DNA of 13,607 nucleotides from Waddliaceae bacterium. Its GTDB lineage: Bacteria > Chlamydiota > Chlamydiia > Chlamydiales > SLFE01. A model generated the notes under the pieces. It did no database searches. It was not told the origin of the DNA and saw only the letters and a program-made list of their open reading frames with translations. Of the stretch, positions 6,673 to 13,607 are shown piece after piece; the first letter of the stretch is position 1, and every line of letters begins with the position of its first letter. The DNA lies in assembly GCA_007124415.1 (NCBI GenBank), contig SLFE01000228.1, positions 1 through 13,607 on the forward strand, written 5' to 3'. The position numbers and the translations under genes were made by a program.

Positions 6673-8880
6673 ATGCTTAAATCGATAAAAAATATGCTCG
6701 ACGGAATCTCCATGAGGCTGGGCGGCGAGAAGTCCATGGCCAACATTTCAAGGTCTAGCGATCTCGCGATTGTCTTTGTGATTGTCGCTATTTTAAGCTT
6801 GATCATCATCCCCATCCCTCCTCAGGCCCTCGACTACTTTATCGCCCTTAACCTGACAGCGGCAATTGCTTTGCTCATCGTCTCGGTTTATATAAAAAGC
6901 GCTGTCGAACTCTCGATATTCCCCTCGCTGCTGCTGCTGACCACCCTGTATCGTTTGGGACTGAACATTGCCACAACCCGCCAAATCCTGCTGCAGGCAA
7001 ACGCCGGTGAAATCATCTTCGGATTCGGCGACTTCGTCGTGGGCGGCAACTTTGTTGTCGGCGCGATCATCTTTTTGATCATTACGCTAGTGCAGTTCAT
7101 CGTCATCGTCAAAGGTTCCGAAAGGGTCGCAGAGGTTGCGGCCCGTTTTACTTTGGACGCCATGCCGGGTAAACAGATGAGTATCGATGCCGACTTAAGA
7201 GCCGGCATGATCGACGCCGACGCGGCGCGTGAAAAACGGCTGGCCATCCAAAAGGAGAGCCAGCTCTACGGTGCGATGGACGGTGCGATGAAGTTCGTCA
7301 AAGGGGACGCGATCGCAGGACTTGTGATCACCCTGATCAATATCGTCGGCGGACTCATCATCGGTATCTGGATCAACCAGATGGACGCCATGGTAGCCGT
7401 GCAAACCTATTCGATACTGTCCATCGGCGACGGGCTCGTCTCTCAGATTCCCGCCCTTCTAATCTCCATTACAGCGGGTATTGTGACAACCCGCGTTTCC
7501 AGCGAAAAGATCGACTCCAACCTGGGCGCCGACATCTCCGGACAACTTATGGCGCAGCCGAAAGCGATTTTAATCGCCGGCGGCATCCTTATGGGAATGG
7601 GATTGATTCCCGGTTTCCCAATCGCCCCTTTCATGTTTTTAGCCTCAATCATGGGCATTATCGGCTACGCTCTTTGGTCGGCGGCACAGATACGGGCCGA
7701 AAGGGAAATGGCCAGCAGCGGCGGAGGCGGAGGCGGAGGCGACACCTCTTCCTCGTCCGGAGGCAGAGGCGGAGGCGGCGGATCGGTGCAGACGCCGGTC
7801 AAGGGTCACAAAGTCGTTTCCGGCGGAGGCATTGACAACTATTCACTCACCCTTCCCGTTATTTTGGAAGTGGGATCGGGTTTATCGGCCATGATCACCG
7901 AATCGACGCGGGGAAAAAATATCAGCTTTATCGATCAGATGATCCCCAAAATGCGCCACGCGCTTTACCACGACCTAGGCGTCCGCTTTCCCGGCGTCCA
8001 TGTCAGAACAGACTCGCCGTCGCTGGATAATGACGAATATTCAATCCACCTGAACGAGGTTCCCATCATCCGCGGCAAAATCATGGAAGGAATGGTTCTT
8101 ACCAATGAGACCGAGGACAACCTGCAAAGGTACAATCTCCCCTTCACCACCTACAAAAACTCCCTCGGCCTTCCCTCTCAATGGGTCGAGGACCAGTACA
8201 AAGAACTTCTCGACAAAGCAGGAATCAAATACTGGGGGCCTCTTGAGGTGGTCATTCTCCACATCTCATACTTCTTCAGAAGCTACGCGGGAGAATTCGT
8301 GGGAATTCAGGAAACGAAAGCGATGCTTGAATTCATGGAAAAATCCTTCCCCGACCTTGTCAAAGAAGTGACCCGCCTGATTCCCCTGCAAAAAATGACC
8401 GACATCATGAAAAGGCTTATCCAGGAGCAAATCTCGGTCAAGGACTTGCGAACGATTTTAGAGTCGCTCAGCGAGTGGGCGCAGACCGAAAAAGATACCG
8501 TACTCCTAACCGAATACGTCAGGTCTTCGCTCAAAAGATACATCAGTTACAAATATTCCCAGGGCCAATCGGTGCTTTCGGTGTACATATTGGACCCTGA
8601 AATTGAAGATATGGTACGAGGTGCCATTAAACAAACGTCCGCGGGCTCATACCTGGCTTTGGACCCCGACTCTGTACAACTTATTCTGCAAAGCGTCAGA
8701 TCAACCATCTCGCCGCCCCCTCCGGGCGGCCAGCCTCCGGTTGTTTTGACGGCTATCGACGTCAGACGATTCGTCCGCAAACTGATCGAAATGGAATTTA
8801 CCGACATCTCCGTGGTCTCCTACCAGGAGATCGTCTCCGACATCCGCATCCAGCCCCTGGGACGTATACAAATATCGTAA
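6673..8880 (+). CDS. sctV: Type III secretion export gate protein SctV (CdsV/LcrD/FlhA family)
   Basis: Major export-gate protein: a membrane half, and a cytoplasmic half that forms a nonameric ring receiving chaperone-substrate complexes. It has 735 residues. The N-terminal half has about eight hydrophobic segments and the family block PSLLLLTTLYRLGLNIATT, then the FHIPEP loop KGSERVAEVAARFTLDAMPG followed by MSIDADLRAGMIDADAAREK. A glycine/serine linker (residues about 348-371) joins it to the cytoplasmic domain, recognised by SQWVEDQYKELLDKAG, VVILHISYFFRSYAGEFVG, IQEQISVKDLRTILESLSEW and the C-terminal IEMEFTDISVVSYQEI. The linker is unusual: 7 and 5 consecutive glycines around a TSSSS stretch. 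Start ATG 6673 has an AGGA overlapping the sctU stop codon. In-frame ATGs at codons 8 and 14 are less likely because family N-termini resemble this longer form. Confidence 0.97.
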   Translation: MLKSIKNMLDGISMRLGGEKSMANISRSSDLAIVFVIVAILSLIIIPIPPQALDYFIALNLTAAIALLIVSVYIKSAVELSIFPSLLLLTTLYRLGLNIATTRQILLQANAGEIIFGFGDFVVGGNFVVGAIIFLIITLVQFIVIVKGSERVAEVAARFTLDAMPGKQMSIDADLRAGMIDADAAREKRLAIQKESQLYGAMDGAMKFVKGDAIAGLVITLINIVGGLIIGIWINQMDAMVAVQTYSILSIGDGLVSQIPALLISITAGIVTTRVSSEKIDSNLGADISGQLMAQPKAILIAGGILMGMGLIPGFPIAPFMFLASIMGIIGYALWSAAQIRAEREMASSGGGGGGGDTSSSSGGRGGGGGSVQTPVKGHKVVSGGGIDNYSLTLPVILEVGSGLSAMITESTRGKNISFIDQMIPKMRHALYHDLGVRFPGVHVRTDSPSLDNDEYSIHLNEVPIIRGKIMEGMVLTNETEDNLQRYNLPFTTYKNSLGLPSQWVEDQYKELLDKAGIKYWGPLEVVILHISYFFRSYAGEFVGIQETKAMLEFMEKSFPDLVKEVTRLIPLQKMTDIMKRLIQEQISVKDLRTILESLSEWAQTEKDTVLLTEYVRSSLKRYISYKYSQGQSVLSVYILDPEIEDMVRGAIKQTSAGSYLALDPDSVQLILQSVRSTISPPPPGGQPPVVLTAIDVRRFVRKLIEMEFTDISVVSYQEIVSDIRIQPLGRIQIS
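7714..7785 (+). repeat. GGC/GGA-repeat tract encoding the SctV glycine linker
   Basis: Alternating GGC and GGA codons form two tracts, seven glycines (7720-7740) and five glycines (7771-7785 region), separated by a TSSSS/GGR stretch. The simple triplet repeats are prone to slippage in multiples of three, so the linker length could vary between isolates. Confidence 0.7.
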
Positions 8881-8895
8881 TAAAAGAGGTTTATT

Positions 8896-9960
8896 ATGGA
8901 GAATTTGAACCTAAGTCAAGTGCAAACTTGGGCAAAGCAGGCAGGGGTAGACAATGTCAAAGATTTGCAAGAGGCCATCAAGGAGCAAGTGCAAGGGAAA
9001 GTCGGCGTTCAAACCGGCTCCAAGTGGGAACGAAAAACAATGGCAAAAAATGCCGCTGCGCAGCTTGTCGGGGAAATGCTGAAGAAAAGAGGCAAGCCCC
9101 TTGTCGACCGGACAAAAAAGGCCGCCCCGCCTCAAAAAGCGGAAAAAACAGAAGAGACGAAAAAAGTCGAGGAGGGCGAAGAGAAGCCCTTGAAAGAAAT
9201 CCTGGCGGAATTGAAGGAAACTTTGAAGGAAACCGGCGAAAGGGACGCCGAGCAAACCCGCTACGAAATTGCCGACTACATCATTACCCGCGCTTCCCAA
9301 GAATCAAGCGAAAATGCGCCCGACGCCATTGTCAGATATTTGATCAACCCGATAGGCCCCTATGGTAAGCGTCCGGACGCAGCGAATGAGCCTCTCTCAA
9401 TCGCCATCAAAGAAGTCGAGAGGGATCTCAAAGCCCTAAAAGCCGAGCACGGAGATGATCACCAGGACGTCAAAGAAGCCGAAGCTCTTAAGGGGAAGCT
9501 TCAAGAGGCCAGAAGCAGGTTGATGAAAAACATCTCCACGGAAATTGGAAGTCCGGCTCTCGGCGTTCCCACGTCAAGAACTATCACTCACAAGTCCCAA
9601 ATCAAGGAAAACCTTCTCTCAAAAATCCCTTTATTTAAAAACGAGAACGAGTTACAAAAAGCTTTGAAAGAGCTCGACGACTTAACCGATCCCGAAGCGC
9701 ACAAACAATGGTGCTTAAAATACGATTATGAACAGTTTCTGACGCTTGTAGCGATGTACAACCGGGAAGCCTCGGAAGTTATAAATTCGGAAGCGGGCAA
9801 CATTACTCCGGGATTGTTGAACAACAAAATCAAAGTGATGCAAAATAATATGAGCCTGAAGTCCGGCGTTCGGCTTTTTGCAAATGAAATGAACCTTGTC
9901 ATGAAGTTGAGCGATCAATACAAAGTATTTACTCCCGAACCATCTGCTCCAACTGTCTGA
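8896..9960 (+). CDS. sctW: Type III secretion gatekeeper, YopN-like part of CopN (SctW)
   Basis: 354 residues. Position directly after sctV and before a TyeA-like ORF and a CesT-type chaperone is that of chlamydial copN. From memory of C. trachomatis CopN I can align three short stretches: ADYIITRASQ, GKLQEARSRLMKNIST and the region around residues 295-340 (ITPGLLNNKIKVMQNN and onward). The first 70 residues are polar with no signal peptide, as expected for a T3SS substrate bound by a chaperone. Residues about 74-120 are very Lys/Glu-rich, like the corresponding part of CopN. The protein stops where CopN would continue into its TyeA-like C-terminal domain, which lies in the next ORF. Known role in the family: plugs the export gate and blocks effector secretion until host contact; Chlamydia CopN is also itself an effector. 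Shine-Dalgarno AGAGG is 6 nt before ATG 8896. Confidence 0.82.
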   Translation: MENLNLSQVQTWAKQAGVDNVKDLQEAIKEQVQGKVGVQTGSKWERKTMAKNAAAQLVGEMLKKRGKPLVDRTKKAAPPQKAEKTEETKKVEEGEEKPLKEILAELKETLKETGERDAEQTRYEIADYIITRASQESSENAPDAIVRYLINPIGPYGKRPDAANEPLSIAIKEVERDLKALKAEHGDDHQDVKEAEALKGKLQEARSRLMKNISTEIGSPALGVPTSRTITHKSQIKENLLSKIPLFKNENELQKALKELDDLTDPEAHKQWCLKYDYEQFLTLVAMYNREASEVINSEAGNITPGLLNNKIKVMQNNMSLKSGVRLFANEMNLVMKLSDQYKVFTPEPSAPTV

Positions 9961-9961
9961 T

Positions 9962-9966
9962 GAGGA
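9962..9966 (+). promoter_or_regulatory. Ribosome binding site giving the TyeA-like ORF its own start
   Basis: GAGGA lies 4 nt before ATG 9971, within the 10-bp gap after the sctW stop TGA (9958-9960). The well-placed site argues that the downstream ORF is translated as an independent protein and is not merely debris of a frameshifted copN. Confidence 0.7.
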
Positions 9967-9970
9967 ATTT

Positions 9971-10399
9971 ATGACAAGGCGGAAAAAAAGTTTTGCGGAA
10001 ATCAAAAAGAACTTTCCGCCGGAAATCACTAACGAGCTGCTGGCAAAACAGTTTTTGCAGTTCGCCCGCGACCGGTATCCCTCTGCCGATAAGGCCATAC
10101 AAACTGTGAACGCGATAATATCCAAAGCCGACATTCAAGACCCCATAAAGCTGACTCATGCGAGGATCATTTTTTTAAGCGCCATGAGAAACGCGGTGCG
10201 GCAGGTCAACCCGAATTACGCCTATACCTCGCCTCAGCACCGCGACGAGGTCTTCGCCGCGATTATCGAAGCTCTGGAAGGGCTGGAGGAAGAGCTTGAA
10301 GAACTGGAAGAAGAAGCTTTTCTCGACGAGGAAGAAGAGCGTGAAGAAGAAATCGAAGACATTGATATAGATGACTTCGGATTTGATATGGAGTTTTAA
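9971..10399 (+). CDS. TyeA-like C-terminal half of CopN as a separate protein, with acidic tail
   Basis: 142 residues. The segment LLAKQFLQFARDRYPSADKA (residues about 22-41) aligns closely with the C-terminal domain of C. trachomatis CopN as I recall it (LTKTFLQLVEDKFPSSSKA), and the match continues through RIIFLSAMRNAVRQVNP and the helix DEVFAAIIEALEGL. In Yersinia the equivalent domain is the separate protein TyeA, which binds YopN and SctV. So this ORF plus the preceding one reconstitute CopN. The final 43 residues contain 25 Asp/Glu, with almost no basic residues, where CopN has a Pro/Ser-rich tail. The ORF is in the +1 frame relative to sctW, has its own Shine-Dalgarno, and precedes the chaperone gene by 3 bp. 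Expected role: gatekeeper co-factor at the export gate. The name tyeA is not assigned because homology is by eye. Confidence 0.75.
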   Translation: MTRRKKSFAEIKKNFPPEITNELLAKQFLQFARDRYPSADKAIQTVNAIISKADIQDPIKLTHARIIFLSAMRNAVRQVNPNYAYTSPQHRDEVFAAIIEALEGLEEELEELEEEAFLDEEEEREEEIEDIDIDDFGFDMEF

Positions 10400-10402
10400 T
10401 TT

Positions 10403-10870
10403 ATGCCAAAATCTGCGTTAACCAATCTCATGGAAGATTTGGTCAAGAGCCTTGGCCTTAACATGGAAATCGAAGACAGCACGTCCTACACCCTCTCGCT
10501 AGGCCGGAGGAGCGTCGAACTTGAAATGGATGACGAGGGCAAGTTTGTGATCGTCAGTGCTATCCTGGGTAAAGTTCCGCCCGGCAAGTACCGGCAGGAT
10601 GTTCTCGAGCAGGCCTTGAAATCCAACGGCTACCCCCCTCCTGTATTCGGTTACCTGGGATTCGACAAGGACACGGAAATGTTGGTTTTACATAAGCAGT
10701 TCCACATCTCTAAAGTCAGCAAAGACGAATTGTTAGAAAAACTTCCCGGATTAGTCGAGATGGCTAAAAATTGGGATCAGGCGATCAGCTCGTCGACAGT
10801 ACCTATCGCCTCCAAACCCGATCCGTCTCAAGCGCCGAATATTTTGGAAATTTTGGAAATTAAAACATGA
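10403..10870 (+). CDS. CesT-family type III secretion chaperone (Scc1/SycE-like)
   Basis: 155 residues, small and acidic, typical for class I T3SS chaperones. The middle part (ILGKVPPGKYRQDVLEQAL, SNGYPPPVFGYLGFD, MLVLHKQF, LPGLVEMAKNWDQAI) follows the alpha-beta-beta-alpha plan of the family and aligns with C. trachomatis Scc1 (CT088) as I recall it (LLGTLPENVFRERIFKAAL and onward). In Chlamydia, Scc1 with Scc4 binds CopN, and the position right after the copN halves supports the same job here. An extra C-terminal tail of about 20 residues, including PIASKPDPSQAPN, extends past the Scc1 homology. GGAG at 10390-10393 precedes ATG 10403 by 9 nt. The stop overlaps the malQ start (ATGA), implying translational coupling. 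Confidence 0.88.
   Translation: MPKSALTNLMEDLVKSLGLNMEIEDSTSYTLSLGRRSVELEMDDEGKFVIVSAILGKVPPGKYRQDVLEQALKSNGYPPPVFGYLGFDKDTEMLVLHKQFHISKVSKDELLEKLPGLVEMAKNWDQAISSSTVPIASKPDPSQAPNILEILEIKT
10841..10858 (+). repeat. Exact 9-bp tandem duplication at the end of the chaperone gene
   Basis: ATTTTGGAA occurs twice in a row, in frame, encoding ILE-ILE next to the C-terminus of the chaperone. It looks like a small slippage duplication and keeps the ATGA overlap with malQ intact. Confidence 0.6.
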
Positions 10871-12444
10871 CGCCGAGAGACGAGGCGTGCCAGATGATCG
10901 AGCAGTCCGCTGCCCGGAGGCATTGGGGAAAAGTCGGCATTAAGCACCACCACGGCATTTTAGCGCCGGTTTTTTCCTTGAGGAGCCTCGACAGCCTCGG
11001 CATCGGCGAATTTTCCGATCTTTTGCATCTTGTCGACTGGTGCCAAGAGATTGGCATGGACGTCATTCAAATCCTTCCGGTCAACGATCCGGGCCTTGAC
11101 TCAAGCCCCTACAACGCCATTTCAGCCAATGCCCTCAACCCTCTCAACCTGGGGCTCAGGCACCTTCCGAATTTCTTTGAGACCGAAGACACGCAAATCC
11201 TGACCGAGCTGAACCAGCTCCAAAGGGTCGATTACCCCAAAGTGCGGATACACAAGCTCAAGTATCTTAAGGATTACTTTTCCAAAGAAGGGAAAAAGGT
11301 GGTCGAATCGGACGAATACCGGCAGTTTATCGAAGCCAACCCCTGGCTTAAAGGGTATTCGGTCTTCAAAATATTAAAAATCGGCAACGACTGGAAATCC
11401 TGGGACACATGGGACGAGGCCATCCGCACTCCCGACGAGGTGCTGCTTGATCGCATCGCAAAGGAGATGAGCGAGGAGTACCATTTTCACATCTTCGTCC
11501 AGTTTTTGTGTTTCAAACAGCTTGGCCATGTCAAAAAAACGGCCAATCAAAAAGGGATCATGCTCAAAGGCGACATCCCCATACTCATCAGTCCAGACAG
11601 CGAAGAGGTCTGGTGGCACCGCAGCTTGTTCGACCTTGAATTTTGCGCCGGCGCTCCCCCAGACATCTATAATGTCGACGGGCAAAACTGGGGATTTCCC
11701 CTTTTCAACTGGGACAAGCTAAAGGAGCAGGACTATCGGTGGTGGAAACAGCGCCTCGGCACCGCCTCTAAGCTCTACGACATGTACCGCCTCGACCATA
11801 TCATGGGATTTTTCCGGATATGGGCCATACCGGACGATCTTCCCCCGACCGAGGGCCACTACGTTCCCAACGGCCACGCCGAATGGTACACTGCCGGCAC
11901 TGAGCGCCTTGCCATGATGCTTGATTGCTCCGAAATGCTCCCTATAGGAGAGGATTTGGGCACCGTTCCCGAAGGGGTCCACGATGTGATGCACCGGATG
12001 GGAATTCCCGGGATGAAAGAGCTGCGCCTAAAGCGGAGCGACTACAGCCTCGCCTGGCCGAAGAAATACCCCCCGTTGAGCCTGAGCACAGTCTCCACCC
12101 ACGACGGCGAAACCGTTGATCTCTGGTGGCGCAATAACCCCGAAGAAATAGAAATCTTCACCTACTACAAAAGATGGAAGCACACCCCTGCCATCACGCA
12201 GGATCAAAGAATTAAGCTATTGCACGATTGCCACCACAGCTCCAGCCTTTTCCACATCAATCTCTTTTCCGAATACCTGGCCCTTTTCCCCGAGCTTGTC
12301 TGGGAAAACATGGAAGACGAAAGGATCAACTTGCCGGGCGTCATCTCCGACAGGAATTGGAGCATCCGCCACCGTCCCCTTCTTGAAGACATCACCTCCC
12401 ACAACGCCCTCAAAGAGGTTATCAAAAACGAAATCCTCGCCTGA
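10867..12444 (+). CDS. malQ: 4-alpha-glucanotransferase (amylomaltase, GH77) MalQ
   Basis: Transfers alpha-1,4-glucan segments between maltodextrins, part of glycogen/maltodextrin turnover in the cytoplasm. 525 residues, close to the chlamydial MalQ length. Family motifs in order: SPYNAISANALNPL near residue 80; YRLDHIMGF with the nucleophile Asp310; GEDLGTVP with the acid/base Glu362; and STHDGETVDLWW with the third catalytic Asp413. All catalytic residues are present. The N-terminus, up to WGKVGIKHHHGI, resembles chlamydial MalQ and supports the start at 10867. The start overlaps the chaperone stop by 4 bp, so malQ ends the T3SS operon, as in Chlamydia. I saw no convincing terminator in the 36 bp after the stop. 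Confidence 0.96.
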   Translation: MTPRDEACQMIEQSAARRHWGKVGIKHHHGILAPVFSLRSLDSLGIGEFSDLLHLVDWCQEIGMDVIQILPVNDPGLDSSPYNAISANALNPLNLGLRHLPNFFETEDTQILTELNQLQRVDYPKVRIHKLKYLKDYFSKEGKKVVESDEYRQFIEANPWLKGYSVFKILKIGNDWKSWDTWDEAIRTPDEVLLDRIAKEMSEEYHFHIFVQFLCFKQLGHVKKTANQKGIMLKGDIPILISPDSEEVWWHRSLFDLEFCAGAPPDIYNVDGQNWGFPLFNWDKLKEQDYRWWKQRLGTASKLYDMYRLDHIMGFFRIWAIPDDLPPTEGHYVPNGHAEWYTAGTERLAMMLDCSEMLPIGEDLGTVPEGVHDVMHRMGIPGMKELRLKRSDYSLAWPKKYPPLSLSTVSTHDGETVDLWWRNNPEEIEIFTYYKRWKHTPAITQDQRIKLLHDCHHSSSLFHINLFSEYLALFPELVWENMEDERINLPGVISDRNWSIRHRPLLEDITSHNALKEVIKNEILA

Positions 12445-12473
12445 TTGTATTATTCACGCGGTTTGACTATATT
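12445..12473 (+). promoter_or_regulatory. Candidate promoter for the transglutaminase-like gene
   Basis: TTGTAT (12445-12450) and TATATT (12468-12473) are spaced by 17 nt. The -10 matches consensus at five positions, the -35 at three. The -10 lies 7 nt before ATG 12481, the same distance as at ychF, so the mRNA would be leaderless or nearly so. No Shine-Dalgarno is present in the gap. Confidence 0.4.
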
Positions 12474-12480
12474 AGAGCGC

Positions 12481-13607
12481 ATGAGAGCGCTACTGATTGT
12501 CTTACTTGTCTGCATGTCGACGCAAGCGTCCGGAAACGAAATGAAGCGCAAAACTTTGCTGAGCAGCCTCGACCCCAAGTCCGTTTCGCAAAATCTGGCC
12601 TTCTACCAACTCTACCCCGATACAAACGAAGGGCAGACAGCGCTTCAGAGGGCCTGGGGGCTCATCTCGGGAAGCCCCGGCCGTCCCTCTTCAATTTCCG
12701 CGCTCCCCTCGCCTGAAGTCCTCCAGGCCTTGATCGCCCTTGTTAATAAACAGCCTGAAGAAAAACCGCCGAAGCTTTCGCCTCGGGAGCTTGCGACGAT
12801 CAACCAGCTGTCGCGGAATTTAAAAAACAGGCAGCTCAAGGGGTACGGGGTTTCTCGGGAAGAAGAGGTTCTGAGGCTCCCTCCCGAGGAAATCGACCTG
12901 GCCAGGGGACTCTTTCTCAGCCAATTGGGCAGAAATATCGTCTCCTGGGACGAGATCTACACCTACGAGGCCATGATGGACCTCATGGCGCTGCAAATCC
13001 GCGCGCGGCTTGGCCCCTCGCCCAAGCCGGAAAAAGTCGTCAAGGAAATGAACCGATTTGTCTTCGAAGAAATGGAATTTCGCTTCCCTCCGCACTCGGT
13101 TTACTCCAAAGATATCGACCTCTACACCTTTTTGCCGAACGTTTTGGACTCGCGCCGCGGCGTCTGCCTGGGCGTGTCGATCCTCTACCTTTGCCTGGCA
13201 CAACGGCTCGGCGTTCCCCTGGAGATCATCACACCTCCCGGCCATATCTATGTCCGCTACCGGCAAGGGAGCCACATCATCAATATCGAAACGACAGCGC
13301 GCGGCATTGACATCGAATCCGAAGCTTATCTAGGAATGAACACCCGAAGTCTTCAACAGAGAAACCTGAAAGAGACGATCGGCTTTGCCCATGTCAACCA
13401 GGCATCGATCTACTTGAACAAAGAGCACATTCAAAAAGCCAGGGAATGTTATGAAATCGCCATGAAATACATTCAAAACGATTGCCAGATCTCAGAGCTC
13501 TACGCCTACTCGCTCATCCTGACGGGAGACAAGGAAGAGGGATTGAAAATACTGGAAAAAACATGCGCCATAACTCCCGACTACGCAGTAAAAAAAGAAC
13601 CTCTGAG
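12481..13607 (+). CDS. Exported transglutaminase-like (SirB1/Transglut_core2) TPR protein, 3' end missing
   Basis: The frame is open from ATG 12481 to the window end, 375 complete codons without a stop. Residues 1-17 (MRALLIVLLVCMSTQAS) look like a Sec signal peptide, so export across the inner membrane is likely. Residues about 215-275 carry the transglutaminase-like core in the SirB1 style: FLPNVLDSRRGVCLGVSILY with Cys229, LAQRLGVPLEI, PPGHIYVRY with His255, and INIETTARG with Glu270 where a third catalytic residue would sit. The region after about 300 (HVNQASIYLNKEHIQKAREC and following helices) looks like TPR repeats, the usual partner in this family. Substrate unknown; a protease or amidase activity is possible but inferred. 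It lies 36 bp after malQ with its own candidate promoter. The first 150 residues after the signal are not recognised. Confidence 0.8.
   Translation, partial: MRALLIVLLVCMSTQASGNEMKRKTLLSSLDPKSVSQNLAFYQLYPDTNEGQTALQRAWGLISGSPGRPSSISALPSPEVLQALIALVNKQPEEKPPKLSPRELATINQLSRNLKNRQLKGYGVSREEEVLRLPPEEIDLARGLFLSQLGRNIVSWDEIYTYEAMMDLMALQIRARLGPSPKPEKVVKEMNRFVFEEMEFRFPPHSVYSKDIDLYTFLPNVLDSRRGVCLGVSILYLCLAQRLGVPLEIITPPGHIYVRYRQGSHIINIETTARGIDIESEAYLGMNTRSLQQRNLKETIGFAHVNQASIYLNKEHIQKARECYEIAMKYIQNDCQISELYAYSLILTGDKEEGLKILEKTCAITPDYAVKKEPL

Noticed and set aside
8911..9300. 129-codon reverse ORF opposite sctW
   Set aside because: Its Phe/Leu-rich peptide is the antisense of the Lys/Glu-rich region of sctW, a typical composition artefact.
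9908..9971. The CopN split as a simple sequencing frameshift
   Set aside because: Not fully excluded, but the second ORF has a well-spaced GAGGA before an ATG and the first ends cleanly with adjacent stops, which fits a real gene boundary better.
9715..10159. Reverse ORFs spanning the sctW/TyeA-like junction
   Set aside because: No start context, and they oppose two genes in a clear forward operon with good ribosome binding sites and homology.
12463..12468. TTGACT as the -35 box of the transglutaminase-like gene
   Set aside because: It abuts the -10 candidate with no spacer; TTGTAT 17 nt upstream is the only workable partner.
1..13607. tRNA, rRNA, CRISPR arrays, insertion sequences or attachment sites
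   Set aside because: Reading both strands showed no cloverleaf-like or rRNA-like sequence, no spaced direct repeats, no transposase and no flanking duplications around the two LRR genes.

Overview
The window looks like a chromosomal segment from a member of the Chlamydiota outside the genus Chlamydia (a Parachlamydiales-type 'environmental' chlamydia). The gene set and order ribF - ychF - sctU - sctV - sctW - CesT/Scc1-type chaperone - malQ matches, from memory, the type III secretion (T3SS) locus CT093-CT087 of C. trachomatis. Two genes coding for eukaryotic-like repeat proteins interrupt that order. GC is mixed: the T3SS/malQ part is clearly richer (34 of 60 bases at 11641-11700) than the large LRR gene (24 of 60 at 4801-4860). 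The genus cannot be settled from sequence reading alone.

Layout. 1-140: C-terminal tail of an unidentified gene. 195-1133 (+): ribF, FAD synthetase/riboflavin kinase. 1080-2432 (-): a BTB/POZ plus cysteine-type LRR protein that overlaps the end of ribF tail to tail. 2462-3556 (-): ychF GTPase, directly upstream of the BTB-LRR gene and probably co-transcribed with it. 3612-5390 (+): a 592-residue protein with 28-residue ribonuclease-inhibitor-type LRRs, divergent from ychF. 5391-5584: a non-coding stretch with a perfect TTGACA-N17-TATAAT promoter and a leader of about 135 nt. 5585-12444 (+): a tightly packed operon sctU - sctV - sctW (YopN-like part of CopN) - TyeA-like part of CopN - Scc1-type chaperone - malQ, with gaps of 15 bp or less or overlapping ends. 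12481-13607 (+): a secreted transglutaminase-like/TPR protein, cut by the window end.

How it fits together. SctU (export switch) and SctV (export gate) are inner-membrane parts of the T3SS. The YopN-like and TyeA-like proteins would form the gatekeeper that holds back effector secretion, and the CesT-type protein would be their chaperone. MalQ is a glycogen/maltodextrin enzyme translationally coupled to the secretion operon, as in Chlamydia. The BTB-LRR and RI-type LRR proteins are good candidates for secreted effectors that act on host ubiquitin ligases or other host proteins.

Most notable: the gatekeeper CopN, a single protein in Chlamydia, is here split into two ORFs in a Yersinia YopN/TyeA-like arrangement, with the second carrying a very acidic tail. 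The BTB-LRR and LRR genes flank ychF inside an otherwise conserved T3SS neighbourhood. No RNA genes, insertion sequences, CRISPR arrays or convincing intrinsic terminators were seen.
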